DNA of 59,556 nt, taken from positions 1-59,556 of the forward strand of contig JAUWMT010000014.1 in NCBI GenBank assembly GCA_030613025.1, read 5' to 3'. The DNA comes from Candidatus Cloacimonadota bacterium. GTDB taxonomy: Bacteria; Cloacimonadota; Cloacimonadia; JGIOTU-2. Within the stretch, counting starts at the first letter, position 1. The number at the start of each line of letters is the position of its first letter. Both the position numbers and the translations under genes were made by a program. The notes beneath the pieces were generated by a model. That model saw only the letters and a program-made list of their open reading frames with translations, made no database searches and was not told the DNA's origin. Shown piece by piece: positions 25,965-34,442 of the stretch.

Positions 25965-27287
25965 ATGCGAAAAAACTACGAAGAAACCAAAGAAATTGCT
26001 GAAGAAGTCAGTAAGAAAGCTGAATTTGGGGAAAAGGAAAAGGGATTAAAAGAAGAATTTGTTAAGAAAATGGAGGAATTAAAAAAAACCAGAAAACCTA
26101 ATATCGCAATTATTGGTCCGGCAAATACAGGGAAATCTGAACTTGTTAATGCCTTATTTGGTTATGAAATAGTAGAAACAAAAAATATTCCAGGAGTTAC
26201 AAAAAAGAATTTTGTAAAGGAACAGAGGTTTGGTGTAGTAATAATGGATACACCAGGATATGACGCTGGGGATGAGAGTGATAGGATAGAAGCAAAGAAA
26301 GCAATACAAGAGTCTGATTTAGTTATTATTGTTTATAATGTTATGGTTGGTGTAACAAAGCCAGGTCTTGTACCAATTGAAGATGCAAAAGAACTTGGTA
26401 AAAAAACAATAATTGTTTTAAATCAAATTGACTTAGCGAGCTTTCAGCAGAGAGATGAACAAAGAGATTTCTTAATAAATCATGGATTTGAAAATATTGT
26501 AGAAATATCAGCTTTAACTGGTGAAGGAATGGATAGTTTTATAAATAAAATCTATGAGAACATTCCTGAAGAATGTAGAATCGATTTTTTGCGATCAATT
26601 ATTTCGGATAAGGAAGAAGCCGAAAAGCAAACAATAAAAGCAATTAATGAGAGATTAAAAAGGCTTGAAGAAAAGAAAAAAAGGAAAGAGACACTATCTG
26701 ATTCTGAGAAAGACTTTGTAAAAAACGCTAATGAATTTATTAAAAATACCCAAAATAGATTAAATAATATTACTGATGCAAAATCAAAACTTGCGAATAA
26801 ATGTATTTTTGGATCAGGTGCTGCTGCTGCTGGAATTGGTGCTATTCCATTACCTATCAGTGATATTATTCCTTTAAAAGCATTACAAGCAACTTTAGTA
26901 GTTAAAATTGGTATCATTTACGATACTCAATTAACAACCAGAGTACTTCTTGGTATTTTGAGTTCGTTAGGTGTTGGTGAGCTTTTCAGAGAGTTGTTTA
27001 GGCAAGCAATCGGAATAATTCCAGTTGCTGGCACAATAATTAGTGCTGTAATAGCTGCAGGAGGCACTATTGCAATTGGATTTACGGCAAAAATAATTCT
27101 AAGTTCGAAAGATGGTGTGTTAAATTCTGAGCAATTTAGAGAAATTTACACAAAAATACTTCCAGAAATCATGAGAGCTTTGCGTATTAATAGAGAAAAT
27201 ATAGAAAGGTTGGGGAAAAATAAAAATATAGATGGCTTAGAAAAAATATTTGCAGAACAGATTCATGAGGAAAACCTAAAACCTTAA
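25965..27287 (+). CDS. Era-like GTPase with DUF697-like membrane tail
   Basis: 440-residue protein. The GTPase domain covers about residues 40-215: GPANTGKSELVNALFG (G1), DTPGYDAG (G3), LNQIDLA (G4) and SALTGEG (G5). A charged helical linker (about 220-285) joins it to a hydrophobic C-terminal domain (about 285-380), with GSGAAAAGIGAIPLPISD, LKALQATLVVKIGIIYD and GIIPVAGTIISAVIAAGG. That pattern resembles the DUF697/YcjF-type membrane domain found fused to GTPases. A GGAGAA site precedes the ATG. It probably works at a membrane together with the GTPase before it and the glycine-rich protein after it. The P-loop sequence PANTGKS is shared with the upstream GTPase, which suggests they are paralogues. 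Confidence 0.85.
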   Translation: MRKNYEETKEIAEEVSKKAEFGEKEKGLKEEFVKKMEELKKTRKPNIAIIGPANTGKSELVNALFGYEIVETKNIPGVTKKNFVKEQRFGVVIMDTPGYDAGDESDRIEAKKAIQESDLVIIVYNVMVGVTKPGLVPIEDAKELGKKTIIVLNQIDLASFQQRDEQRDFLINHGFENIVEISALTGEGMDSFINKIYENIPEECRIDFLRSIISDKEEAEKQTIKAINERLKRLEEKKKRKETLSDSEKDFVKNANEFIKNTQNRLNNITDAKSKLANKCIFGSGAAAAGIGAIPLPISDIIPLKALQATLVVKIGIIYDTQLTTRVLLGILSSLGVGELFRELFRQAIGIIPVAGTIISAVIAAGGTIAIGFTAKIILSSKDGVLNSEQFREIYTKILPEIMRALRINRENIERLGKNKNIDGLEKIFAEQIHEENLKP

Positions 27288-27353
27288 AATATTAAAAATA
27301 TTCTCATATCAAAATAAATTATAATTCGGAATAAACTATCATTCGGAGGAAAG

Positions 27354-28667
27354 ATGGATTATAAAAAATGCCCATATTGTGCTGAAAGATTAAATTTTGA
27401 ATCTCTATCTAGAAGTGAATTATGTCCTCACTGCTCGAAAAAATTTCCAGAGGATTTTAGAAAAGAAGCTCTTAGATACTTCCGTAAAGAACGAATTGAA
27501 ACAATTAGTAGGTTTGGATTAACTATTGAAGAAACACGAATCATGATTAGTTATCAATATTGTTTGACTTTATCAGATATTGATAATGAAACTAATGAAG
27601 AAAAGAAAAAAATAAAAAAACAATGGCTGGAAAAATTTAAGAATTCGTTGGATCATTCAAATGGAAGAAAAACAACTGGTAGTGATTTTAATGATTTTAT
27701 AATCACTACTAAGTATCCTTTATTAAAAAAGGAAGCCCAAAACCTAATTACACCTACTATTGATAGTGAACGATCCAGATATTTAATCTTAATGGAGATA
27801 ACTTTTTTCACACCTTATTACCCATTATATACTAAAAAGTATGAAAGCAAGAATAAACCTTTCAAAAAACTGAGGTTTAATCATAAAAAGGCAAGAAGCA
27901 CTCTTGGCGATTATGCCGATTCTTTAGGTATAGATAAAGATAAAAATTATATTGATCTATTTCTATCTGCTCGTAAAAATGTTTTTAATGGCATTACTGA
28001 TCAAGCAATAAAAATGTTACTTGGGGGTTTAACTTTTGCCATTCTCATTGCGATTTCAGGAGGATTAGCTGCACCGGCTATTGGTGTGTTATTTGCTCCA
28101 GCCGGTTTACATGGTGCAGCTGCCGTTTCTGCCGGTTTAGCTGCTTTAGGTGGTGGTGCAATAGCAGCAGGTGGTTTAGGCATGGCAGGTGGTACCGCAG
28201 TAATTATTGGTGGTGGCGCAATATTAGGTGGTAGTATGGGTGCAGGAATAGGTTCAATTATTTCTGCTTCTCCAAACCTTACTTTATTACTAGCCGTCAA
28301 ATTAGAAGTTGCTATTAGGATAATTGCCTTAAAAACTCAAAACGATATTCAATTTGCTCAAGATATATTAGAGAGTCTTGAAAATAAAATTGACAATTCT
28401 GATGAAGAATTACAACAAGCAAAGGGAAAATTAGAAAATTTAAAAAAACAACGAGTTGATTTAAAAAACAATTTAAGCAAGCTGAAAAATGAGAGTGATA
28501 AAAATAAAGAAAAAATTAAAAGCATAGAAAATGATTTAAGTAATATTGAAAAAATGATAAAGGGTGAAACGAAAGAAAATAATAACTCAAATAAGTCGTT
28601 AGGGTATTTGAAAAAAATCCTAAAAAGAAATAAAGCTTATGTCGCAAAATACAACAAGAAAGAATAA
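27354..28667 (+). CDS. Zinc-ribbon protein with glycine-rich membrane segment
   Basis: 437-residue protein of unknown family with three parts. An N-terminal zinc ribbon has CPYC and CPHC pairs (about residues 6-32), similar in position to that of the GTPase two genes upstream. A helical middle region runs to about 220. A very hydrophobic glycine/alanine-rich stretch spans about 222-310 (for example GGGAIAAGGLGMAGGTAVII), resembling glycine-zipper membrane or pore-forming segments, followed by LTLLLAVKLEVAIRIIAL. A C-terminal coiled coil covers about 335-405 (lysine/glutamate heptads). It has no GTPase motifs. A GGAGGAAAG site precedes the ATG. In the cassette it is a plausible membrane effector controlled by the two GTPases, which is inference only. 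Confidence 0.75.
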   Translation: MDYKKCPYCAERLNFESLSRSELCPHCSKKFPEDFRKEALRYFRKERIETISRFGLTIEETRIMISYQYCLTLSDIDNETNEEKKKIKKQWLEKFKNSLDHSNGRKTTGSDFNDFIITTKYPLLKKEAQNLITPTIDSERSRYLILMEITFFTPYYPLYTKKYESKNKPFKKLRFNHKKARSTLGDYADSLGIDKDKNYIDLFLSARKNVFNGITDQAIKMLLGGLTFAILIAISGGLAAPAIGVLFAPAGLHGAAAVSAGLAALGGGAIAAGGLGMAGGTAVIIGGGAILGGSMGAGIGSIISASPNLTLLLAVKLEVAIRIIALKTQNDIQFAQDILESLENKIDNSDEELQQAKGKLENLKKQRVDLKNNLSKLKNESDKNKEKIKSIENDLSNIEKMIKGETKENNNSNKSLGYLKKILKRNKAYVAKYNKKE

Positions 28668-28749
28668 ATTTTATTAAAACTAAAATTTGATTTAAAATGG
28701 CAAAACTTGAATTCACCTATCTGAAATAATAAATATTTTAGAACTAAAT

Positions 28750-29115
28750 ATGCAATATCTACCTGAGCAAATTGAAAGTATTAATAAAAAGGATAATCAT
28801 TTAAGGATTAGAATTAATCCGGGTAAACTTTTTCCAAATTTTGATGTTCTTGTATCCATAAAATATTTTGAAGATGACATTTTAATGATTGAACTTAAAT
28901 CAAAAGCACCGATAAAAATTTTGATGAAATTTATGATAGGATTTCTAATAAAAGTACCCAACTATTATGAATTAGACATACAAGGCAATACTATAAAAAT
29001 GAATCTTAACAATATAATAAGTCAAAAAAATCAAGGAATAAAGATAATGAGCGTCATTGAGGAGGATGGAATTTTTGAAATAGAAATTGAATTGAAGAAT
29101 TTAAAACAAATATGA
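28750..29115 (+). CDS. Small hypothetical protein of the GTPase cassette
   Basis: 121-residue basic protein rich in beta strands (LRIRINPGKLFPNFDVLVS, IKMNLNNI, FEIEIELKNL) with one amphipathic or hydrophobic helix (IKILMKFMIGFLIKV, about residues 57-71). No family is recognised and there is no signal peptide. It is the last gene of the cassette: 82 nt separate it from the glycine-rich protein gene, and a terminator hairpin overlaps its stop codon. It has no clear ribosome binding site. It could be an accessory or immunity-type protein; nothing in the sequence decides this. Confidence 0.6.
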   Translation: MQYLPEQIESINKKDNHLRIRINPGKLFPNFDVLVSIKYFEDDILMIELKSKAPIKILMKFMIGFLIKVPNYYELDIQGNTIKMNLNNIISQKNQGIKIMSVIEEDGIFEIEIELKNLKQI

Positions 29116-29136
29116 TATGGTGGTATCATATTTTTT
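29110..29136 (+). terminator. Terminator of the GTPase cassette
   Basis: Perfect 8-bp stem ATATGATA (29110-29117) / TATCATAT (29124-29131) with a 6-nt loop, followed by a T run. It overlaps the stop codon of the last cassette gene. Confidence 0.8.
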
Positions 29137-29205
29137 GACAGTGCAATAAGTGTAACTTTAGATGGTCAAATGTGAAACAGAGTTATCAGATATTAAGAGA
29201 CAAAG

Positions 29206-29349
29206 ATGAAGAGGTGGAACAGGTATAGTGGAGTATATAAAGCCAGGTTTGCACTAGAAGCTCTCAGGGGAGATAAGGCATTAGCAGAACTATCAGAACA
29301 CTATCAGATACATCCGAACCAGATCATGAACTGCAATCCAAATTGGTGA
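29206..29349 (+). pseudogene. IS3-family transposase OrfA remnant
   Basis: A 47-codon frame whose first 40 residues match the helix-turn-helix start of IS3-family OrfA proteins: YSGVYKARFALEALRGDKAL followed by AELSEHYQIHPNQI. It then degenerates and stops at TGA 29347-29349, so the rest of OrfA and all of OrfB are missing. It is a scar of an insertion sequence at the right end of the GTPase cassette. Confidence 0.8.
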
Positions 29350-29369
29350 TTTAGACTTCTCGAAGTAAG

Positions 29370-29437
29370 ATCGCAGCATTTCATTTGAGTGTTGAGTGTC
29401 TGTACTATTCACTCTCATAATTGTATTTGTTGACATG
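29370..29437 (+). repeat. Degenerate copy of the Mth938 3' end and leader
   Basis: 29370-29397 matches 23342-23369 (the last codons and stop of the Mth938 gene) with one substitution and a one-base deletion that destroys the frame. A small hairpin (GAGTG 29394-29398 / CACTC 29410-29414) follows, then TATTTGTTGACATG (29424-29437), which is identical to 23402-23415. The two copies flank the 6-kb GTPase cassette as direct repeats. Confidence 0.75.
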
Positions 29438-29459
29438 TGAAATAGACAAAATTTATTAG
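29430..29459 (+). promoter_or_regulatory. Candidate promoter for the small membrane gene
   Basis: TTGACA (29430-29435), an 18-nt spacer and TATTAG (29454-29459) match a sigma-70-type promoter at 6/6 and 4/6. The ATG at 29503 follows 44 nt later. Confidence 0.4.
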
Positions 29460-29502
29460 TTGTTGATATAGGATAAAAATAAAATTTCGGAGGTTGTTTT
29501 TC

Positions 29503-29739
29503 ATGAAAAAGACAACAACAGGATACTTGATCATCGCAAGTGCGATCGTGTGGGGTCCAGTATTAATTCTCTGTGCCATAGTGTTAAGAGGAACTCCCTA
29601 CATGGAGAGCATAAACTGGATTGTCCTTGGCGGAGCTGTATTTCACTTATTATTTATATGGGCTCCTTTAGGGAAACAATTTCGAGCAAAAAAAGAAGAA
29701 AATTCGAAAATAGAAGAATCGAATTCCGAAAATAATTAA
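29503..29739 (+). CDS. Small two-helix membrane protein
   Basis: 78-residue protein with two hydrophobic segments: about residues 7-28 (GYLIIASAIVWGPVLILCAI) and 38-56 (INWIVLGGAVFHLLFIW). A charged tail rich in Glu, Lys, Ser and Asn follows. ATG 29503 is chosen because GGAGG lies 9 nt upstream; an in-frame TTG at 29494 overlaps that site. No family is recognised. It is a single gene with its own likely promoter and lies between the GTPase cassette and rpoN. Confidence 0.7.
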   Translation: MKKTTTGYLIIASAIVWGPVLILCAIVLRGTPYMESINWIVLGGAVFHLLFIWAPLGKQFRAKKEENSKIEESNSENN

Positions 29740-29879
29740 TACGTCATCTATTACGAACCCCTGAGAAGGATTTACATCCATTCGCGAGGTTTGATACGAC
29801 TTATTTTTCTGAACGCATTGGACTTCTTCCCTTTTCCGTCCTCCATTTTCCTTTCAATAAATATTCGCAAAAATAATTA

Positions 29880-29914
29880 TTGACAGTTCCTAGAAAAAAT
29901 AAGAAATAAGAGTT
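29880..29914 (+). promoter_or_regulatory. TTGACA box before rpoN
   Basis: TTGACA at 29880-29885 is 35 nt before the rpoN ATG. The DNA in between is A-rich with no clear -10. It fits a series of TTGACA boxes 34-46 nt before starts in this window. Confidence 0.35.
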
Positions 29915-31351
29915 ATGAACAGGATGAAAGCCAGAGTCACAACCTCGCAGCAGATGCAGCAGAAGCAAAAGCTATCACCCCAGATGCTTATCACTGCTGA
30001 GCTTATTCAGAAGCCCATTCAGGAGCTTGAAATGGCGCTTAAAAAAGAACTCCGCATTAATCCATTCCTACAAGATCTCAGTTCGGATGACGGGCAATAC
30101 GATACTCCCGAAGTTACGGATGAGATCGAGGAATACCAATATAATGATGATGATGGAGACCTTGCAGATCAAATACTGCAGCTTAATAAGATCATCAATG
30201 ATATTGGTGAAGTGACCAATGACCAGTTCGGGTATGAACGTCAGGACAGATCCCGCTCCTCCTCTCCTGAGAATGAGGAATACGAAACATCAAAAGAAAA
30301 TATCTTGGACCACTTTACCCAGCAGGTTAGAGAATTGCCGCTTAACTCGACCGAACATGAATTTGCAGATACCATTCTCAATAACCTCGATGCGAATGGC
30401 TACCTCGACACACCTTTTGTGGAATTGTATGAATCCTATGGACTTACTGAAGCACGGGCGGAGCAGATCCATCGCATGATAATGAGTATCTATCCGCGCG
30501 GAATTGGCGCACGGAATCTTTCTGAATGCCTGCTTGCACAGCTCGATGAGGAAACTGCAAACCATCCGGTCATTACCTCCATCATCGAAAACGATCTTGA
30601 TATTTTACAAAATCACAGACTGGATATGCTGACAAAGAAGTACAATATCACTCTCGAAGAACTTGTTACAATCAAAAATATTATCCGCCACCTTGACCCG
30701 AAACCCGGCAGCCGGTTGACGAATGGGACCTTATCATATATTAAACCGGATATCATCGTAAAAGAGATCGATGGCAATCTCGAGATCATTGTAAACGACA
30801 CGTATATTCCGGAAATATCAGTTAACAAAGAGTATGCGCAGCAGATCATTAAGCAGAGCATAGATAAGAAAAGCGCAGTAAAGTATATAAAATCCAAACT
30901 CCTCGCTGCCGAGAACTTTGTAATGGCATTATGGATGAGGCGTGAAACGCTTCTGAAGATCACTGGCGAACTTATAAAACAGCAATCTGTATTTTTCCGG
31001 GAAGGGAAAAAAGTTCTTCAACCGATGACCTATGAGGATGTCGCGAAGAGGATCAAGCGAGATGTATCAACGATTTGCAGAGTTGTAAATAATTATTATA
31101 TAGAAACACCCCTCGGCGTGTATCTTATGAAGTGGTTCTTCACCAGCAAAGTTGGCGAAATCTCATCCCAGCTCATCAAAAAGGAGATGCGGAATATCGT
31201 TGATGCCGAAAATAAGGAAAAGCCCCTCAGCGATCAGAAAATCGTGAACATTTTAACCGAACAGGGAATTGAAGTATCACTTCGCACTGTCACAAAATAC
31301 AGAAATCAAATGGGAATTCCTGCCAGCAGACTGCGTAAAGAACATTTATAA
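29915..31351 (+). CDS. rpoN: RNA polymerase sigma-54 factor
   Basis: Sigma-54 of 478 residues, which directs RNA polymerase to -24/-12 promoters that need an AAA+ enhancer-binding activator. Region I is the glutamine-rich start (QQMQQKQKLSPQMLITAELI). Region II is acidic (about residues 50-120). The core-binding domain follows (about 130-250). The C-terminal DNA-binding part holds AKRIKRDVSTICRVVNNYYI (HTH) and the RpoN box, here SLRTVTKYRNQMGIPASRLR near the end. A second ATG at 29924 is possible. No -24/-12 promoter was found with confidence elsewhere in the window. Confidence 0.95.
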   Translation: MNRMKARVTTSQQMQQKQKLSPQMLITAELIQKPIQELEMALKKELRINPFLQDLSSDDGQYDTPEVTDEIEEYQYNDDDGDLADQILQLNKIINDIGEVTNDQFGYERQDRSRSSSPENEEYETSKENILDHFTQQVRELPLNSTEHEFADTILNNLDANGYLDTPFVELYESYGLTEARAEQIHRMIMSIYPRGIGARNLSECLLAQLDEETANHPVITSIIENDLDILQNHRLDMLTKKYNITLEELVTIKNIIRHLDPKPGSRLTNGTLSYIKPDIIVKEIDGNLEIIVNDTYIPEISVNKEYAQQIIKQSIDKKSAVKYIKSKLLAAENFVMALWMRRETLLKITGELIKQQSVFFREGKKVLQPMTYEDVAKRIKRDVSTICRVVNNYYIETPLGVYLMKWFFTSKVGEISSQLIKKEMRNIVDAENKEKPLSDQKIVNILTEQGIEVSLRTVTKYRNQMGIPASRLRKEHL

Positions 31352-31390
31352 ATTGACACGCAGCGCCCTCTTTCATTTCTCAATCAGTAT

Positions 31391-32167
31391 ATGAAATCCT
31401 TTGAAATATTAGCGTCCGGAGTATTCCCAAGAGATAAGCTGAAGATCGTACACACCAAACGAACCCTTTCCTATAATGAAAAGACAACTGCACTTATCGA
31501 GATGCTTTGGAAAGATGAGATGCAAGAAGCTCAGAAGAAGAACAAGCTGCTCTTCAACGGTCCCATTTACCGTCTGGAAAACTATGAAATAAAGAATGAT
31601 TTGTTGATAGTATATGTATCCGAGACTAATTTCATGGAGTTGATGGGAACGAACTTTTATCATCCGGAGCTTGCAAATGTATATGGAAAATCCTATCTAT
31701 CAAATGCAATTGCTTTGTGCTCATTTTTAGAAACTGCTGATGAGTATTTTGTTTTTGTAAAACGTAGCGCAAACATCTATTTCGGGGAAGGACTGTGGCA
31801 TCTTATTGCAGGGCAGTTTTCAATTGAAAAGAACAAAACTCGCACGCTCTCAGTTTTCGAAGTCTTATACAAAGAATTATTTGAAGAAGGATCTCTCTTA
31901 AAAGATGATATTGAAAGTTGCGTTTGTCTTGGTTTAATTCGGGACACAATTCACTTCAAGCCGGAACTGGTGTTTTATTCAAAAACATCATTATCTGCCA
32001 AAGAAGTAGCAGAGAAGATCGGCACCGCCCATGACGGTTATGAGCACGAAGAAGTAACCTTTATCAAAAAGAGCGAACTCGATGCTTTTATGAACAGCGA
32101 GAAGTTCACGAGTATAGCTCTGGGTAATTACTATTTATATAAAACAGAGTATTTAAAGAATGGATAA
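31391..32167 (+). CDS. Nudix-like hydrolase
   Basis: 258-residue protein with a Nudix-like core in its second half. GLWHLIAGQFSIEKN followed by EVLYKELFEEGSLLKDDI fits the RExxEExG half of the Nudix box, and LSNAIALCSFLETADEYFVFVKR forms the first strands. Lys replaces the Arg of the box and the distance is slightly stretched, so the substrate is open. The N-terminal half (about 1-90) has no recognised domain; overall the layout recalls NUDT22-like UDP-sugar hydrolases. It follows rpoN by 39 nt, with TTGACA at 31353-31358, and overlaps rarA by 8 nt. Confidence 0.6.
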   Translation: MKSFEILASGVFPRDKLKIVHTKRTLSYNEKTTALIEMLWKDEMQEAQKKNKLLFNGPIYRLENYEIKNDLLIVYVSETNFMELMGTNFYHPELANVYGKSYLSNAIALCSFLETADEYFVFVKRSANIYFGEGLWHLIAGQFSIEKNKTRTLSVFEVLYKELFEEGSLLKDDIESCVCLGLIRDTIHFKPELVFYSKTSLSAKEVAEKIGTAHDGYEHEEVTFIKKSELDAFMNSEKFTSIALGNYYLYKTEYLKNG

Positions 32168-33500
32168 AGAGCTTTTTCACTCCGGCAAAGAGATCGATTA
32201 TAAGGACATGCCTTTGGCAGAGCGTGTGCGCCCTCAGACTTTGGATGAGTTTGTCGGGCAGCATAAAATTTTGGAAAAGGACACGATACTCAGAAATATC
32301 ATTGTGAATAACGAGCTGACTTCTCTCATATTCTGGGGACCTCCCGGAACAGGTAAAACGACACTTGCAAAGATCATTGCCAACAAGACTAATGCACGAT
32401 TCATCTTTTTCAGCGCAGTGCTTGCCAAGATCACAGAAGTGCGCAATGCCATGAAAGAAGCAGAGTACAATCTGCGGAATTTCCACAAAAAAACCATCCT
32501 CTTCGTTGATGAAATACACAGATTCAATAAAGCACAGCAGGATGCCTTTTTGCCCTTTGTGGAAAAGGGAATTATTATACTTATTGGCGCAACTACAGAG
32601 AATCCCTCTTTTGAGGTTATTGCTCCTCTGCTTTCGCGCTGTAAAGTTGTCGTGCTCCAAATGCTCGGCGAAGAGGATATTTACACCATCATAAAAAGAA
32701 GTTTCTCACACCCTCACGGTGATATTCAGAATTATGAAAAGATGTTCGATGATAAAATACTTCATTTTCTTGCAGATTATGCGTGCGGTGATGCGCGAGT
32801 TGCACTGAACTCGATAGAGCTCATTATCAAAGCATACGGCAAAAAGAAGGAAAAACTTTCTGTCGCAGCGATCAAAAAACTGCTGGAGAGGAATAATCTA
32901 TTCTATGATAAGGATAGAGAAGAGCATTACAACATTATCTCAGCTTTGCATAAATCTTTGAGGGGAAGTGATCCGCAGGCAGGACTTTACTGGCTGGCTC
33001 GAATGCTGGAAGCCGGAGAAAACCCTATGTATGTTGCTCGACGGCTGGTACGATTCGCATCGGAAGATGTTGGACTTGCAGATCCTCAAGCACTGGTTCA
33101 GGCAATGGCTGTAAAGGATGCAGTGCATTTTCTGGGAATGCCGGAATGCAATACTGCGCTCGCTCAACTTGTTGTATATCTGGCAACAGCACCAAAAAGT
33201 AATAAGATCTATACTGCCTATAAATCTGCAGCAGGAGATGCTACGAAAACGAGTCATCTCGGTGTGCCCTATCATATCCGAAATGCACCGACAGGTTTGA
33301 TGAAGGAACTTGGCTACGGAAAAGATTATTCATATTCCCATGAATTTGAGGATGCGTATTCTTATCAAAAATATTTTCCGGACAAAATGAAGGAAAAGAC
33401 CTATTATTTGCCATCCCGGTTCGGTTTTGAAAAAGATATTAAGAAGCGTCTTGAGTGGTGGAACAATCTGAAGGACAGGGACAAAGACACCCGGAAATAA
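32160..33500 (+). CDS. rarA: Replication-associated recombination ATPase RarA
   Basis: Clamp-loader-like AAA+ ATPase of 446 residues (MgsA/RarA/WRNIP1 family), acting at stalled replication forks. The N-terminus MPLAERVRPQTLDEFVGQHK is diagnostic. Walker A is GPPGTGKTTLA (about 60-70), Walker B is ILFVDEIHRFNKAQQDAFLP, sensor 1 lies in LIGATTENPSFEV and the arginine finger is in LLSRCKV. The C-terminal helical tetramerisation part includes SALHKSLRGSDPQAGLYWLA and ASEDVGLADPQAL. It overlaps the Nudix-like gene by 8 nt. Confidence 0.95.
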   Translation: MDKELFHSGKEIDYKDMPLAERVRPQTLDEFVGQHKILEKDTILRNIIVNNELTSLIFWGPPGTGKTTLAKIIANKTNARFIFFSAVLAKITEVRNAMKEAEYNLRNFHKKTILFVDEIHRFNKAQQDAFLPFVEKGIIILIGATTENPSFEVIAPLLSRCKVVVLQMLGEEDIYTIIKRSFSHPHGDIQNYEKMFDDKILHFLADYACGDARVALNSIELIIKAYGKKKEKLSVAAIKKLLERNNLFYDKDREEHYNIISALHKSLRGSDPQAGLYWLARMLEAGENPMYVARRLVRFASEDVGLADPQALVQAMAVKDAVHFLGMPECNTALAQLVVYLATAPKSNKIYTAYKSAAGDATKTSHLGVPYHIRNAPTGLMKELGYGKDYSYSHEFEDAYSYQKYFPDKMKEKTYYLPSRFGFEKDIKKRLEWWNNLKDRDKDTRK

Positions 33501-33586
33501 ACTTCCATCATGATTTTTTAAACCTTTTCTCATCCTTTCCAATCATATGAGACAAATATGTGAAAAAATAAATCGTGGAGGTACAA

Positions 33587-34102
33587 ATGAAAAAATATCT
33601 TGTACTCACAGTACTTTTAGCCCTGCTTGCAACTCCGTTGCTGGCTCAAGACGCTAACTATCCTCACTCTAGGGGACAAATGCCTATGATGTCTCAAAAG
33701 CAATTTCCACAAGGGCATAATATGAAACAGGGACCCGAAGGAAGGGGACAGCAAATGGGATTTCCTTTCTGGATGGCAGAAGAGCTTGGGCTAACAGACG
33801 ATCAAATTGGAAAGATCGATGATTATCAGGATAATGCCCGCAAAGTAGCAATCGATGTGAAAGCAGATATTGATAAGCTGCAGATCGATGAGAAAAATGC
33901 AATGGATGATGGTAATTATAAAGAAGCACGCAAGATCGTTGATCAGATTTTCCTAAAAAAAGCAACCCTTGCGAAGGAACGTATTACTTTAAAAGAGAAG
34001 ATCGATTCTGTTCTTACAGAAGATCAGAATGATATGCTTAAGGCATTACATAAAATGAAACATCAAGGTCCTCCCGCAAAGCATCAAAAGTTGGGCAAGT
34101 AA
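33587..34102 (+). CDS. Spy/CpxP-like periplasmic protein
   Basis: 171-residue exported protein with a signal peptide (MKKYLVLTVLLALLATPLLA, cleaved before QD). A Met/Gln/His-rich low-complexity segment follows (about 25-60), then a helical domain with LTDDQIGKIDDYQDNARKVA and a second LTEDQ motif. This is the LTxxQ pattern of Spy/CpxP periplasmic chaperones and related metal-responsive proteins. Methionine- and histidine-rich parts suggest metal binding. ATG 33587 is chosen because GGAGG lies 8 nt upstream. A strong terminator follows, so it is probably a single-gene unit. Confidence 0.75.
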   Translation: MKKYLVLTVLLALLATPLLAQDANYPHSRGQMPMMSQKQFPQGHNMKQGPEGRGQQMGFPFWMAEELGLTDDQIGKIDDYQDNARKVAIDVKADIDKLQIDEKNAMDDGNYKEARKIVDQIFLKKATLAKERITLKEKIDSVLTEDQNDMLKALHKMKHQGPPAKHQKLGK

Positions 34103-34122
34103 GCATTCTCCCTCTAATTATT

Positions 34123-34152
34123 AAGGGACATCACGCGGGTGTCCCTTTTTTT
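34123..34152 (+). terminator. Rho-independent terminator after the Spy-like gene
   Basis: AAGGGACA (34123-34130) pairs with TGTCCCTT (34140-34147) around a 9-nt loop and is followed by a T run. Confidence 0.9.
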
Positions 34153-34442
34153 CATTTATTAGTAATTTGAATGCAGGGCATGAATTGCAAATTGGGGATT
34201 CGTGAACTGTTCCTCCCAGCCATCTTCTAAAATCATCATTCGTTAATCATTATTCGATATTAGATCTTAGGTATTTGATGTAAGAATATCGAACACTGAT
34301 TGAAGATTTTAGATTTAAGTTGGATTTACTGATCAGTGCATATTGAACTTCCATCAATATCAAATGCAAGATGAGAATCATTTATATTCACAAACGCATT
34401 TATTGACAGAGATAAATCCATTTATCAACAATAATCTTTGTT
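34153..34442. other. AT-rich gap with candidate uppS promoter
   Basis: No gene is seen. The gap has loosely repeated ATTCGTTAATCATTATTCGA-like stretches, and TTGACA at 34403-34408, 40 nt before the uppS ATG. No clear -10 or ribosome binding site is visible. Confidence 0.45.

Noticed and set aside
24070..27287. The two cassette GTPases as dynamin-like or as Era/Der paralogues
   Set aside because: No KH or second GTPase domain as in Era or Der, and no recognisable dynamin stalk; the true era is at 46847.
29915..31351. Long opposite-strand open frames inside rpoN, porGDAB and the glycine-rich protein gene
   Set aside because: They are shadows of strongly coding plus or minus genes, without ribosome binding sites or recognisable domains.
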